Assembly: GCA_003169975.1 (NCBI GenBank)
Contig: PNAA01000011.1
Location: 1 to 57,548, forward strand
DNA length: 57,548 bases
DNA from: Spartobacteria bacterium
GTDB taxonomy: Bacteria; Verrucomicrobiota; Verrucomicrobiia; Chthoniobacterales; UBA10450
Reading direction: 5' to 3'
The notes under the pieces: model-generated
The model's input: the letters and a program-made list of their open reading frames with translations, nothing else
Told to the model about the DNA's origin: nothing
Databases searched by the model: none
Shown here: one piece after another, positions 44,016-51,864 of the stretch
Layout of the letters: each line of letters begins with the position of its first letter
Position numbering within the stretch: position 1 is the stretch's first letter
Position numbers and translations under genes: made by a program

Positions 44016-44495
44016 TTATTTTGCACGTTCCGTCCCCTCCATTCCGCTCCGCCTTCGCAAGAGAACCAGCGAGATGACGAGGGCAACAATTAGGACCGTG
44101 AGCGCCACGAGTTCCACGATGAAGCGCTGAAAGACGACGTCGGACTTTTCGTCAACTTGGGCGAGCTCCGCCGTCAAGAGCAAGACGCGCCGGATCCCCG
44201 CAATCAGCCCGATCAGGAGAAACGGTTCCGGCATCAGAGTATGCTCACGGAAAGAACCCTGGACCGTGTACAACAACTCCACGACCAACAGAATCAAGAG
44301 GACGCGGTCCAGTAGCGCGACAATGTTTGTCATTAACGAGCCTGCCATTAAATTCTGCCCGAAGATGATCATGCCGCTGACTAAAAGGGCGAGCGAACAA
44401 CCGGCCAGCAGGAGTCCGAGGCCGACGTATACGATATCTTCGACCGTGGTGAAGACGCGGGCGACCCATGCACGTTTTAGCTCTTCTTTCATCAC
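44016..44495 (-). CDS. PsiE-like membrane protein
   Basis: A protein of 159 residues with four membrane helices (about 22-42, 58-80, 93-112 and 130-148). It contains L-L-V-V-E-L-L-Y-T-V and the loop P-E-P-F-L-L-I-G-L-I-A-G-I-R-R, as in the phosphate-starvation-inducible PsiE family. Role unknown. It lies 29 bases upstream of cydA on the same strand, so it may be co-transcribed with the oxidase. Confidence 0.8.
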   Translation of the reverse strand: MMKEELKRAWVARVFTTVEDIVYVGLGLLLAGCSLALLVSGMIIFGQNLMAGSLMTNIVALLDRVLLILLVVELLYTVQGSFREHTLMPEPFLLIGLIAGIRRVLLLTAELAQVDEKSDVVFQRFIVELVALTVLIVALVISLVLLRRRSGMEGTERAK

Positions 44496-44725
44496 GACCC
44501 TTCTTCACCTGATCGGCGCCTCACGAGAACTGCGCCTGGAATCTCATCCTTCTCGCCTGAATCAAAGCTCCGAGGGCGAAAGGAATCAAGACTGGAAAAC
44601 GAATGATGGGTCAGGCGGCTGATTTTAGATGCGCTTTAGTTTCGTGAAGCGGAAAAGCAAAGCGGGTGCGTGGGTGGCGGAGAAGTTCAGCCGCGCCAAG
44701 CTCACACTCTGAGCGGATTGAGAGA

Positions 44726-44876
44726 AAAGGCAAAGGGTCAGCGGTTCGTAGCGGACTGGCTGGTTGATTGGCCATGATCGCTGCATGGCTGATTGCAAAT
44801 CTCCTCGATAGTGTCGATAGCAAGCCTGGAACCCTTTGCTCTACTCGCTCCCAAGCCGAGGTGAGCCTTTGCCTTT
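44726..44876 (+). promoter_or_regulatory. Leader with two mutually exclusive stems before the Nramp-related gene
   Basis: The left element AAAGGCAAAGGGT (44726-44738) can pair with ACCCTTTGC (44831-44839, 9 bp) or with CCTTTGCCTTT (44866-44876, 11 bp). The second partner ends nine bases before the start codon, so that fold would mask the translation start. This looks like a switch, but no known riboswitch core was recognised. Confidence 0.45.
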
Positions 44877-44885
44877 AAAGAAAAT

Positions 44886-46151
44886 ATGAGCATGCCGCCG
44901 AAGCGAAACATCATTCGTCGCTTTTTCGCCAGTCTTGGCCCCGGGGTGATCACCGGGGCGGCTGATGACGATCCGTCGGGCATAGCGACCTATTCGATCG
45001 CGGGGGCGCAACTGGGCACGGCGATGCTCTGGACGGCGTTCATCACCTGGCCGCTCATGGGCTGCGTGCAATTCATGTGCGCGCGGATCGGAATGGTCAC
45101 TGGAGTAGGACTCGCGGGAGCGCTGCGCAAAAAATTTCCAATTTCTCTGCTCATCCTCGCATCTCTCGCGCTGCTCGTAGCCAATACGGTCAATATTGGT
45201 TCCGACCTTTCCGGCATGGCGGATGCGGCCGAAATGTTGACGGGGATCAACTCCCATTTCTACGTCATGGTCTTCGGCGTCGGCATCGCGGCGGCGACGG
45301 TGATGTTTCGCTACTATCAAATCGCCAATATTCTCAAATGGCTCGCGCTCGTCCTCTTCGCTTACGTTATCACCGCGTTCCTGACTGGCCCGGATTGGCG
45401 GAGTGTCGCGTATGCGACTTTTGTTCCTTCATGGCCGAAGGGTCACGAGGCTTGGGCGACGCTGGTGGCCATCCTCGGGACGACGATCAGCCCTTATCTC
45501 TTTTTCTGGCAGGCTTCGCAGGAGGTAGAGGAAGAGAAGGCGATGGGCCGGCGAATGATCCGGCAGCGTGAGGGGGCAACTGGCAAGGAGATCATCACAC
45601 GCAAACTCGATGTTGGCACCGGAACATTCTTTTCCAACCTGGTGATGTATTTCATCATCCTCGCCACCGCGCTGACGCTGCATAAGCATGGCATCATCAA
45701 GATTGAATCCTCGAAACAAGCCGCGGAAGCGCTTCTGCCCCTGGCGGGAAAGTTTGCCTATCTGCTTTACGCCGTGGGCCTCATCGGCGTCGGATTCCTC
45801 GCCGTCCCGACGCTCGCCGGTTCCGCGGCCTATGCGTTTGCGGAGACGTTTCATTGGAAGCAAGGGCTTGATCAGAAGCTGAAGCACGCCCGCGCCTTTT
45901 ACGCGGTTGTGATCCTATCGACGCTCGTAGGCGTGAGCCTCGACTTCGCGGGCGTCAATCCGCTGAAGGCGCTCTTCTGGACCGCGGTCATCAATGGAGT
46001 GCTCGCCCCTTTTCTTCTTGTCGGCATTTGGCTGGTTGCTGCAGACGCCGTAATCATGAAGAAGCAGCCAAGCTCGAAACTATCGCTGGCTGTGGTCGGT
46101 TTTACCACCTTGTGCATGTTCGGGGCGGCCGTCGCGCTGTTCGTCTTTTGA
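44886..46151 (+). CDS. Nramp-related divalent metal transporter
   Basis: A protein of 421 residues with about 11 membrane helices. The first helix reads G-P-G-V-I-T-G-A-A-D-D-D-P-S-G-I-A-T-Y-S. The canonical Nramp D-P-G-N site is replaced by D-D-P-S-G, typical of the Nramp-related group whose metal preference differs (Mg2+ or Mn2+ reported for some). I-S-P-Y-L-F-F-W-Q-A-S-Q-E is a second family motif. Substrate is inference. A possible regulatory leader is annotated upstream. Confidence 0.87.
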   Translation: MSMPPKRNIIRRFFASLGPGVITGAADDDPSGIATYSIAGAQLGTAMLWTAFITWPLMGCVQFMCARIGMVTGVGLAGALRKKFPISLLILASLALLVANTVNIGSDLSGMADAAEMLTGINSHFYVMVFGVGIAAATVMFRYYQIANILKWLALVLFAYVITAFLTGPDWRSVAYATFVPSWPKGHEAWATLVAILGTTISPYLFFWQASQEVEEEKAMGRRMIRQREGATGKEIITRKLDVGTGTFFSNLVMYFIILATALTLHKHGIIKIESSKQAAEALLPLAGKFAYLLYAVGLIGVGFLAVPTLAGSAAYAFAETFHWKQGLDQKLKHARAFYAVVILSTLVGVSLDFAGVNPLKALFWTAVINGVLAPFLLVGIWLVAADAVIMKKQPSSKLSLAVVGFTTLCMFGAAVALFVF

Positions 46152-46171
46152 GAACTAACGGCGTTGCGTTT

Positions 46172-47296
46172 CTAAGCGCATGATTCGGCGTTCTTCTGCA
46201 ATCGGTTCCGGAGAAACTTCAGCACAGCGATTTCTTCCTCGCGAAGATCGTCGATTTTCTCGAGCAGGGTCTCTTCCGTCTTCTGTTTCAAAGCCTCGAC
46301 GAGGGTACCGTCGAGGTAACTCTCGAGCACGATTGGATGGATATAGCATTTGCGGCAAACCGCCGGGGTGTTGCCAAGCATGTGCGCGACTGCGCTAATC
46401 GCATCTTTGAGCTTTGCCTTCGCTTCCTTCTTCGTTGTGAACCCTTGCTGGGTTTTAAGCGCGAGAGACGCGAGGACGGTGCCAGCCCATGTCCGAAAAT
46501 CTTTCGCACTAAAGTCGTCGCCAGTGATTTCCTTCAAGTAATCATTCACATCCTGCGACGTGACGCTCCGCCGCTCGTCAGCGTCATCGAGGTATTGGAA
46601 GAGCTCCTGTCCGGGCAGGTCCTGCAGCTTGCGGATGATTTTCGCGACGCGCCGGTCTGTAAATTCCTTCTCCTGCTTCACGCCGCTTTTCCCGCGGAAC
46701 TGGAAGTGCACCGTGATTCCCTCCACATCGACGTGGCGGTTACGAAGCGTGGTCAGGCCGAACGATTTGTTCTCCTTCGCGTATTCCTCGTTCCCGACGC
46801 GGATGAATGTGCGCTCGAGTAGCTCGACAATGGTCGCGAGAACCTTCTCGCGCGGGAGGCCTGGCAACGACAAGTCTTTCTCGGTGCGTTTCCGGATTTT
46901 CGGCAGCGCCTGGCCGAAGAGGACCATTTTTTCGTACTTGGCTTCGTCGCGCACTTCGCGCCAACGCTCGTGATAGCGATATTGCCTCCGGCGCCGCGCA
47001 TCGTAGCCCGTGGCCTGAAGATGCCCATTCGGCGATGCGCAGATCCAGACGCGATCCCACGCAGGTGGAATCGCCAGACGCCTGATCCGCATCAGCCGCT
47101 TTTCGTCCGTGATCTTTTCACCGTCGGCATCGAAATACTCGCAATCGTCGCCACGTCGCTTGCGAGTATAACCCGTGTTGCGGTCTGAAACGTAGCGTAA
47201 CCCTGCTTCCTCGGCGGCTGCTTCCGAATCAACGACGACTTCGAGATTAGCAACTGTCTTTTTCTGCTCGGAGATCCTCGGCGCGGTGGCGGCCAC
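46172..47296 (-). CDS. DNA topoisomerase IB (poxvirus/bacterial type)
   Basis: A protein of 374 residues. The catalytic pocket is visible: R-L-M-R-I-R-R-L-A-I-P-P-A-W near the N-terminal domain, L-R-N-R-H, K-D-F-R-T-W-A-G-T and Y318 in C-R-K-C-Y-I-H-P-I-V-L-E-S-Y. It would relax supercoils through a 3'-phosphotyrosine. Such single-gene topo IB proteins are scattered among bacteria and often sit in stress loci. Confidence 0.9.
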   Translation of the reverse strand: MAATAPRISEQKKTVANLEVVVDSEAAAEEAGLRYVSDRNTGYTRKRRGDDCEYFDADGEKITDEKRLMRIRRLAIPPAWDRVWICASPNGHLQATGYDARRRRQYRYHERWREVRDEAKYEKMVLFGQALPKIRKRTEKDLSLPGLPREKVLATIVELLERTFIRVGNEEYAKENKSFGLTTLRNRHVDVEGITVHFQFRGKSGVKQEKEFTDRRVAKIIRKLQDLPGQELFQYLDDADERRSVTSQDVNDYLKEITGDDFSAKDFRTWAGTVLASLALKTQQGFTTKKEAKAKLKDAISAVAHMLGNTPAVCRKCYIHPIVLESYLDGTLVEALKQKTEETLLEKIDDLREEEIAVLKFLRNRLQKNAESCA

Positions 47297-47484
47297 GCTT
47301 TAGATACGCGCGTGCGACCCGCGCAGGCTGCAACGAGCGCAAGAATTCGAGAGAACGCGGTGCAACGAACTACGCGCCCGACGCTCTCGCCCGCGTGGCA
47401 TCACGGGTGGAGAGCGGTTGCGCATTCCATTCCGGTTTGCCGTTTATCGCCGCACTGCGAGACTGCGTGGACCGCTCTAAACAG

Positions 47485-48366
47485 ATGAAGACCTTCATTA
47501 TCTGTAATCCTTGTGCCGGCAGCGTGGGGGATCGGGAGTCTACCAGCGAAAAACTGCGGCAGCTCCCCGGCGCCCAAATCTATTTCACCGAGAAAGCAGG
47601 GGACGCGACCCGCTTCGCGCAGGACGCGGTCCAGCAAGGGCAAGACTTGGTCGTTGCCGCTGGCGGGGATGGGACACTCAATGAAGTGATCAATGGGATC
47701 GCACGCCACGCAAACCGAATTCAGGTAGGGCTCGTGCCGCTGGGCACGGGAAATGACTTTGCTCGCACGCTCAATTTGCCCGACTCGATCGAGGATTGCA
47801 TTGACATTCTGCGGGCCGCGAAGACGCGGCCGGTCGACTTGGTGCGGGTCACGAGCGATCAAGTGCGCTACTTTGTCAACGTGGCGGCGGGAGGATTCAG
47901 CGGCACCGTGAATGAGAAACTCACGCCCGAGATCAAGAAAACTTGGGGGCCGCTTGCTTACCTGCGATCTGCCGCGCAAGCGCTTCCCGAGCTACGATCT
48001 TATCGCACGACGATCGTATTGGATGAGGGAACGCCGCTCGAGGTGGATCTTTGCAACGCCATCGTCGCCAATGGGCGTTTTGCCGCCGGGGGCACCCCCG
48101 TGGCGCCTGAAGCGGCCGTGGATGACGGATTGCTGGATCTGGTTTTAGTGCTGCAGAAGCCAATGAGCGAGGTCGTTCTTGTCGCGGCGCGCATGTTGGT
48201 GGGGAAGCATCTTACGAGCGATGCCATCGTCTTTCGCCGCGCTCGAAAGATTTCTATTAATTCCAAGCCCGGTATGTGGTTCAACGTTGACGGCGAACTG
48301 GTCAGTAATGAGCCGTCAATATTTGAGGTGCTTCCGCGGGCGCTCCAGTTTGTCACACCCAATTAG
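47485..48366 (+). CDS. Diacylglycerol/lipid kinase (YegS/BmrU type)
   Basis: A protein of 293 residues from the ATG before K-T-F-I-I-C-N-P-C-A-G; an upstream open stretch of 30 codons is not needed. The DAGK catalytic site is V-V-A-A-G-G-D-G-T-L-N-E-V-I-N-G, followed by L-G-T-G-N-D-F-A-R-T-L. The C-terminal half has N-V-A-A-G-G-F-S-G and P-E-A-A-V-D-D-G-L-L-D-L. It would phosphorylate a membrane lipid such as diacylglycerol or phosphatidylglycerol. Confidence 0.88.
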   Translation: MKTFIICNPCAGSVGDRESTSEKLRQLPGAQIYFTEKAGDATRFAQDAVQQGQDLVVAAGGDGTLNEVINGIARHANRIQVGLVPLGTGNDFARTLNLPDSIEDCIDILRAAKTRPVDLVRVTSDQVRYFVNVAAGGFSGTVNEKLTPEIKKTWGPLAYLRSAAQALPELRSYRTTIVLDEGTPLEVDLCNAIVANGRFAAGGTPVAPEAAVDDGLLDLVLVLQKPMSEVVLVAARMLVGKHLTSDAIVFRRARKISINSKPGMWFNVDGELVSNEPSIFEVLPRALQFVTPN

Positions 48367-48510
48367 AATTGACGCGCGAGTGAGGCGGCTGCAACAAGTG
48401 CAGCAGCATATAGCGAGCAGAGTTTTCATTCGCTCGCTTCGTCGAATCCCGAGTCCTACGCACGCGCCAGGTAAGCCTGGCCATTCCTTACACGTCAGTC
48501 ACCGGCGCGG

Positions 48511-48657
48511 TTACAGGCGACCGAGCAAATACAGAATCAAAACGATGATCAAAATGGTTCCGATTACGCCGTGCGACCCGTAGCCGTATCCATACCCGCG
48601 TGTCGGGAAAGCGCCGACCAACAATAGAATTAAAACGATAAGAATAATTAAACCCAT
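48511..48657 (-). CDS. DUF3309 small membrane protein
   Basis: A peptide of 48 residues: helix G-L-I-I-L-I-V-L-I-L-L-L-V-G-A-F-P, a glycine/tyrosine turn (T-R-G-Y-G-Y-G-Y-G-S-H-G) and a second helix ending L-Y-L-L-G-R-L. This is the full two-helix pattern of DUF3309, usually 49 or 50 residues. A truncated relative lies at 38807. Function unknown; commonly near stress genes. Confidence 0.75.
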   Translation of the reverse strand: MGLIILIVLILLLVGAFPTRGYGYGYGSHGVIGTILIIVLILYLLGRL

Positions 48658-48767
48658 AGGTTGATCTTCGCTTCACAGCCCATTTTGGCAAGCCCGAACT
48701 CGTAGTTCAGTCGGGACAAATGTATGGCGGTGTGATCGAAGTCGCTAGGTGGACAGCCTGGCGTCTG

Positions 48768-49040
48768 TCACTGTTCGGGGCATTCTCGCCAGATCACGAC
48801 GGGAGCGTATTGTCCAGGCGTTGGGACCCTGCTACCGCAGTTTCTTTCGCTCCGCTCCCATCCTCGGCATTCGATCCGGTTTTGGGATACCCCGGGCGCG
48901 CAGACATTCGCCCATTCTCCTCGCACGAGCCGCACCACCTCCCAAGTTTCAATCCCAGGCTCGATAATCTCCACGAGCGCGTCCGCATTCTTCCCTTCGA
49001 CCGTCATTTTGAAGTCGAACAATCCGGTTACGCGGGCCAT
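48768..49040 (-). CDS. Small hypothetical protein (uncertain)
   Basis: 90 residues. The first 50 (L-F-D-F-K-M-T-V-E-G-K-N-A-D-A-L-V-E-I-I-E-P-G) look protein-like; the rest is Cys/Arg-rich and may be out of frame or decayed. No family recognised. Confidence 0.35.
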   Translation of the reverse strand: MARVTGLFDFKMTVEGKNADALVEIIEPGIETWEVVRLVRGEWANVCAPGVSQNRIECRGWERSERNCGSRVPTPGQYAPVVIWRECPEQ

Positions 49041-49170
49041 GTTTCATCATATTGAGGAAACGGCGTCGCGGCAAAAGGGGAATCCCCCGATCCGCTGTGT
49101 CCTCGAGGTGCCCTCTTTTAGTGGGCGGGCAGAGGCGCCATCGAGCAGCGCGGCGGAAAAAGGGTAAAGA

Positions 49171-49202
49171 CCGGGCACCGAAAATGTCTCCACGATGCCC
49201 GG
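49171..49202 (-). terminator. Hairpin after the histidine kinase gene
   Basis: CCGGGCA (49171-49177) pairs with TGCCCGG (49196-49202) across an 18-base loop, 29 bases past the end of the minus-strand kinase gene. Terminator role is likely but the T-tract is poor. Confidence 0.45.
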
Positions 49203-49230
49203 CCCCTGTTGGCCAGAAAGCAGGCACTCG

Positions 49231-50409
49231 CTAACTAGCAGCGGCCAGGCCGCTGGATGCGGAAAAGACTTTCGGCATTGAATGACGCGGCAGGTCGATG
49301 GTGAAGACGCATCCTGCGCCGGGCACGTCGCGGACGCTGAGAGTTCCCTCGTTTACCTCAACGCTACGCCGAGCGATTGACAGTCCAAGTCCAATGCCGG
49401 TCTTGTCCTCGCCCATCTGCGTGAAGGGAAGAAACATCTTTTCCGCGTCGCCCGGCGCAAGTCCCCCACAGTGATCCTGGACTTCGATCAAGATGCGATC
49501 GGCTACTGCGTGGGCGTTTAAGGTGACCTCGCTCTTGGGGTGCGTGAACTTGAACGCGTTTTGCAGCAAGTTTCCCACGGCTGAAGAAAGGAGGTCTCGG
49601 TCCGCCTCAACGGCGAGTCGCGGATCGACGTCGGAGACGCTTAATGCGCATTCATTGATCGTCGCTTCGAGTGACGCGGAGAGCTTGACTTCAGCGATGA
49701 AGTCGGCAACGGAAAATAGTCGCTGTTGCAGCGGCATTCCGGCTGTCATTCGGACCATGGAGAGGGAGCCATCTATGAGATTTCGCATGCCGACCATGCT
49801 ACGGTCCAATACGTCCCCCATCGCTCCATTCAACGCGACATGGCCTTCCTTTATGACGGTAAGCGCCAGCGTGGCGCTATTGAGGAGGTTACGCAACTCG
49901 TGCGCGAAAAATCCCAGCCGTTCATTTTCCGCGAGAGCCTGCTTATTCGCGACGACAAAATCGCGCTGGTGATTGAATCCCGCGACTGCAACTGCGATTC
50001 CGTTGTCGAGGCAGCGGTTGAGAGTTCGGAACTCGTCCATCTCGAACGGCGTGCCGCTTTCAGATGCCAGATCCGTTATTGCCTGGCAGAGATCGCCGTA
50101 GTCGTGGACCACCTGCTCAACTGTGAACCCGCGCCGTAACAAGTCTTGACCGTGCCGTGCCGCCGTTTGACCGATCTCAGACGACTCCGACTCCGCCTTC
50201 CCACCGCTCGATGGACCGGATACCTTGCGGCTTCGCATCGGCTCCGTCGTCTGCTCCACTCGGAGCGTCTTGATGAGCTGGTCAAGAAAGAGCGGTATTC
50301 CATCTTCCAACTCCTCTGCGGTCGGTTTGGGTGCGGACCTTTGAGAGACCTTTGCCCTGCACCGGTGGATCAATTCCATCCGATTGGCGGTCAGGAATTC
50401 ATGCATCAT
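49231..50409 (-). CDS. Soluble sensor histidine kinase with RsbRD-like N-terminus
   Basis: A protein of 392 residues without membrane segments. Residues about 1-150 are a helical region with L-L-R-R-G-F-T-V-E-Q-V-V-H-D-Y-G-D-L-C-Q-A-I, like the RsbRD-N/RsbU-type sensor module. The H-box is F-F-A-H-E-L-R-N-L-L-N-S, the N-box N-L-L-Q-N-A-F-K-F, then D-H-C-G-G-L and G-I-G-L-G-L-S-I-A-R-R. No response regulator gene is next to it, so its partner must be elsewhere. Confidence 0.88.
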   Translation of the reverse strand: MMHEFLTANRMELIHRCRAKVSQRSAPKPTAEELEDGIPLFLDQLIKTLRVEQTTEPMRSRKVSGPSSGGKAESESSEIGQTAARHGQDLLRRGFTVEQVVHDYGDLCQAITDLASESGTPFEMDEFRTLNRCLDNGIAVAVAGFNHQRDFVVANKQALAENERLGFFAHELRNLLNSATLALTVIKEGHVALNGAMGDVLDRSMVGMRNLIDGSLSMVRMTAGMPLQQRLFSVADFIAEVKLSASLEATINECALSVSDVDPRLAVEADRDLLSSAVGNLLQNAFKFTHPKSEVTLNAHAVADRILIEVQDHCGGLAPGDAEKMFLPFTQMGEDKTGIGLGLSIARRSVEVNEGTLSVRDVPGAGCVFTIDLPRHSMPKVFSASSGLAAAS

Positions 50410-50540
50410 ACCAGCAATAGTGCAGCATGCCTCGGTCCCCCCGGCGAATAATTTCTGGCATCAATTCGCCTGCAACGCCCCACAAGACCGCCTCTAATTT
50501 TTAGTTAACCGTCAAGGCCGCGCGCAATGCGACGGATATT

Positions 50541-50765
50541 CTAAAGCTGATGCGCGCTGGAAAACCGAACGCGGCCATCTGCCAAGAACTCGAAATCCCA
50601 ATGTTCCCACTGCGCGATTTCGTTCAGCGCAATCAATTGCGCCTCAAGACCCACCTCGCTGTCGCGGAGCAAGCGCAATTGGTCGCAACCCACACGGCTC
50701 TCCCCATCACGCCGAACATCAACTCGAATTTTCGCGAGCTGAACGGAAATTTCCGGTTTCATCAT
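50541..50765 (-). CDS. Small hypothetical protein
   Basis: 74 residues from the M-M-K-P-E-I-S-V-Q-L-A-K-I start; AGGA lies 13 bases upstream. The sequence ends E-H-W-D-F-E-F-L-A-D-G-R-V-R-F. Compact alpha/beta-like, no family recognised. It is divergent from the island genes that follow. Confidence 0.45.
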   Translation of the reverse strand: MMKPEISVQLAKIRVDVRRDGESRVGCDQLRLLRDSEVGLEAQLIALNEIAQWEHWDFEFLADGRVRFSSAHQL

Positions 50766-50955
50766 GGCGCCCGTCCTTTCATGCAAGATTGTTGATCCTC
50801 TTTGTATGATTTTCCCAGTGATTCGGCCAATACTTCTTTAGTCAGTCGGTCATGCTTGCGGCGTATTGGCAGAGCGCTCCTTCTGTCGCCTTTTCGGCGC
50901 CTAACGAATCAGTTTGGCAAACAAATTTGCAATCCGGTTCGGTATTCAAAGGCGA

Positions 50956-51080
50956 GAGGGGCAATAGGGGTCAGGCAGCAAATCTTGACAGGAAGCAATC
51001 TTGCAGGATGAGGCGGACCGGCGGTTTCTTTGGGAATGGATTCGCTGTCAAGAAATGATGCCTGACCCCTAGTTTCCCCT
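50956..51080. mobile_element. MITE-like element of about 125 bp with inverted ends
   Basis: The ends are long inverted repeats: the left end AGGGG..., GGGGTCAGGCA, CTTGACAG is mirrored on the right by CTGTCAAG, TGCCTGACCCC and ...CCCCT, with only a few mismatches over about 38 bases. There is no coding capacity. It ends exactly where the YihY/BrkB fragment begins, so its insertion probably truncated that gene. The GGGTCAGGC ends resemble those seen near Y1-type transposases, from memory. Confidence 0.75.
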
Positions 51081-51494
51081 ATAAAAGGCTTCAGCCACTA
51101 CATCCAGGCTCTGGTCCCGGGCGGCCTCGTGATCGCTCTGGCTGTTTACTTGATCTTCGATCTGGCGCTCGTTATTTTGCTCTTCGCCATCATTTTCAAA
51201 TTCCTGCCGGACGCAAAAATCAAATGGCGGGACGTGTGGATCGGAGCGGCAATGACGGCGATATTATTCGCCCTCGGCAAATGGGCTCTTGGCCTTTATC
51301 TGGGGAGCGGGAGCGCTGCCTCGGCGTACGGCGCGGCCAGCTCTCTGATCACGCTCCTGCTGTGGGTGTATTATTCGGCGCAGATACTGCTCTTCGGCGC
51401 TGAATTTACGCAGGTCTACGCCCGCCGGGGAGGCCGCGAGATTGAGCCGGACGAACATGCGATTCGCGTTGAGACTAGAGAGGTGAGGTTGTAG
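51081..51494 (+). pseudogene. YihY/BrkB-family membrane protein, 5'-truncated
   Basis: The frame reads G-F-S-H-Y-I-Q-A-L-V-P-G-G-L immediately after the MITE-like element and continues with L-F-A-I-I-F-K-F-L-P-D-A-K-I-K-W-R-D-V-W and Y-G-A-A-S-S-L-I-T-L-L-L-W-V-Y-Y-S-A-Q-I-L-L-F-G-A-E-F, the C-terminal half of YihY/BrkB (formerly RNase BN) proteins. About 150 N-terminal residues are missing and not found upstream. The GTG at 51129 is only an accidental start. Confidence 0.8.
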
Positions 51495-51864
51495 ATGCGG
51501 CAACGCTAGCTAAGGGGGGACGGGCGAATGGGTCGCGACATTTCATTGAACACCGGCCGCCCGGAAGGGCGGCCTTGAGCATGCGCCACGCGCTGCTCCA
51601 GTAGAGCGCCCTGGGCGTCCCGTCAGCGTTGCGCTTCGCGCTTCGGAAAAGTGGAGCCGACAGCGGCGTCCCGCCCGGGACCGAGCCGATTTATTCCTCG
51701 AGCGCGGCGGCAGCGAGCGGATGGACTGGGAAGGAAGCGGCTGATTCGTAATCGGAATTTGATTTTCTCGCCGATATTTGCTCAAATCGCCTAACGTTTG
51801 CTCACCTGGGCAAACAGGCGGTGTGGACGCAAATCGAAAACCGGTTGGGCGAGCCCACTCCTGC

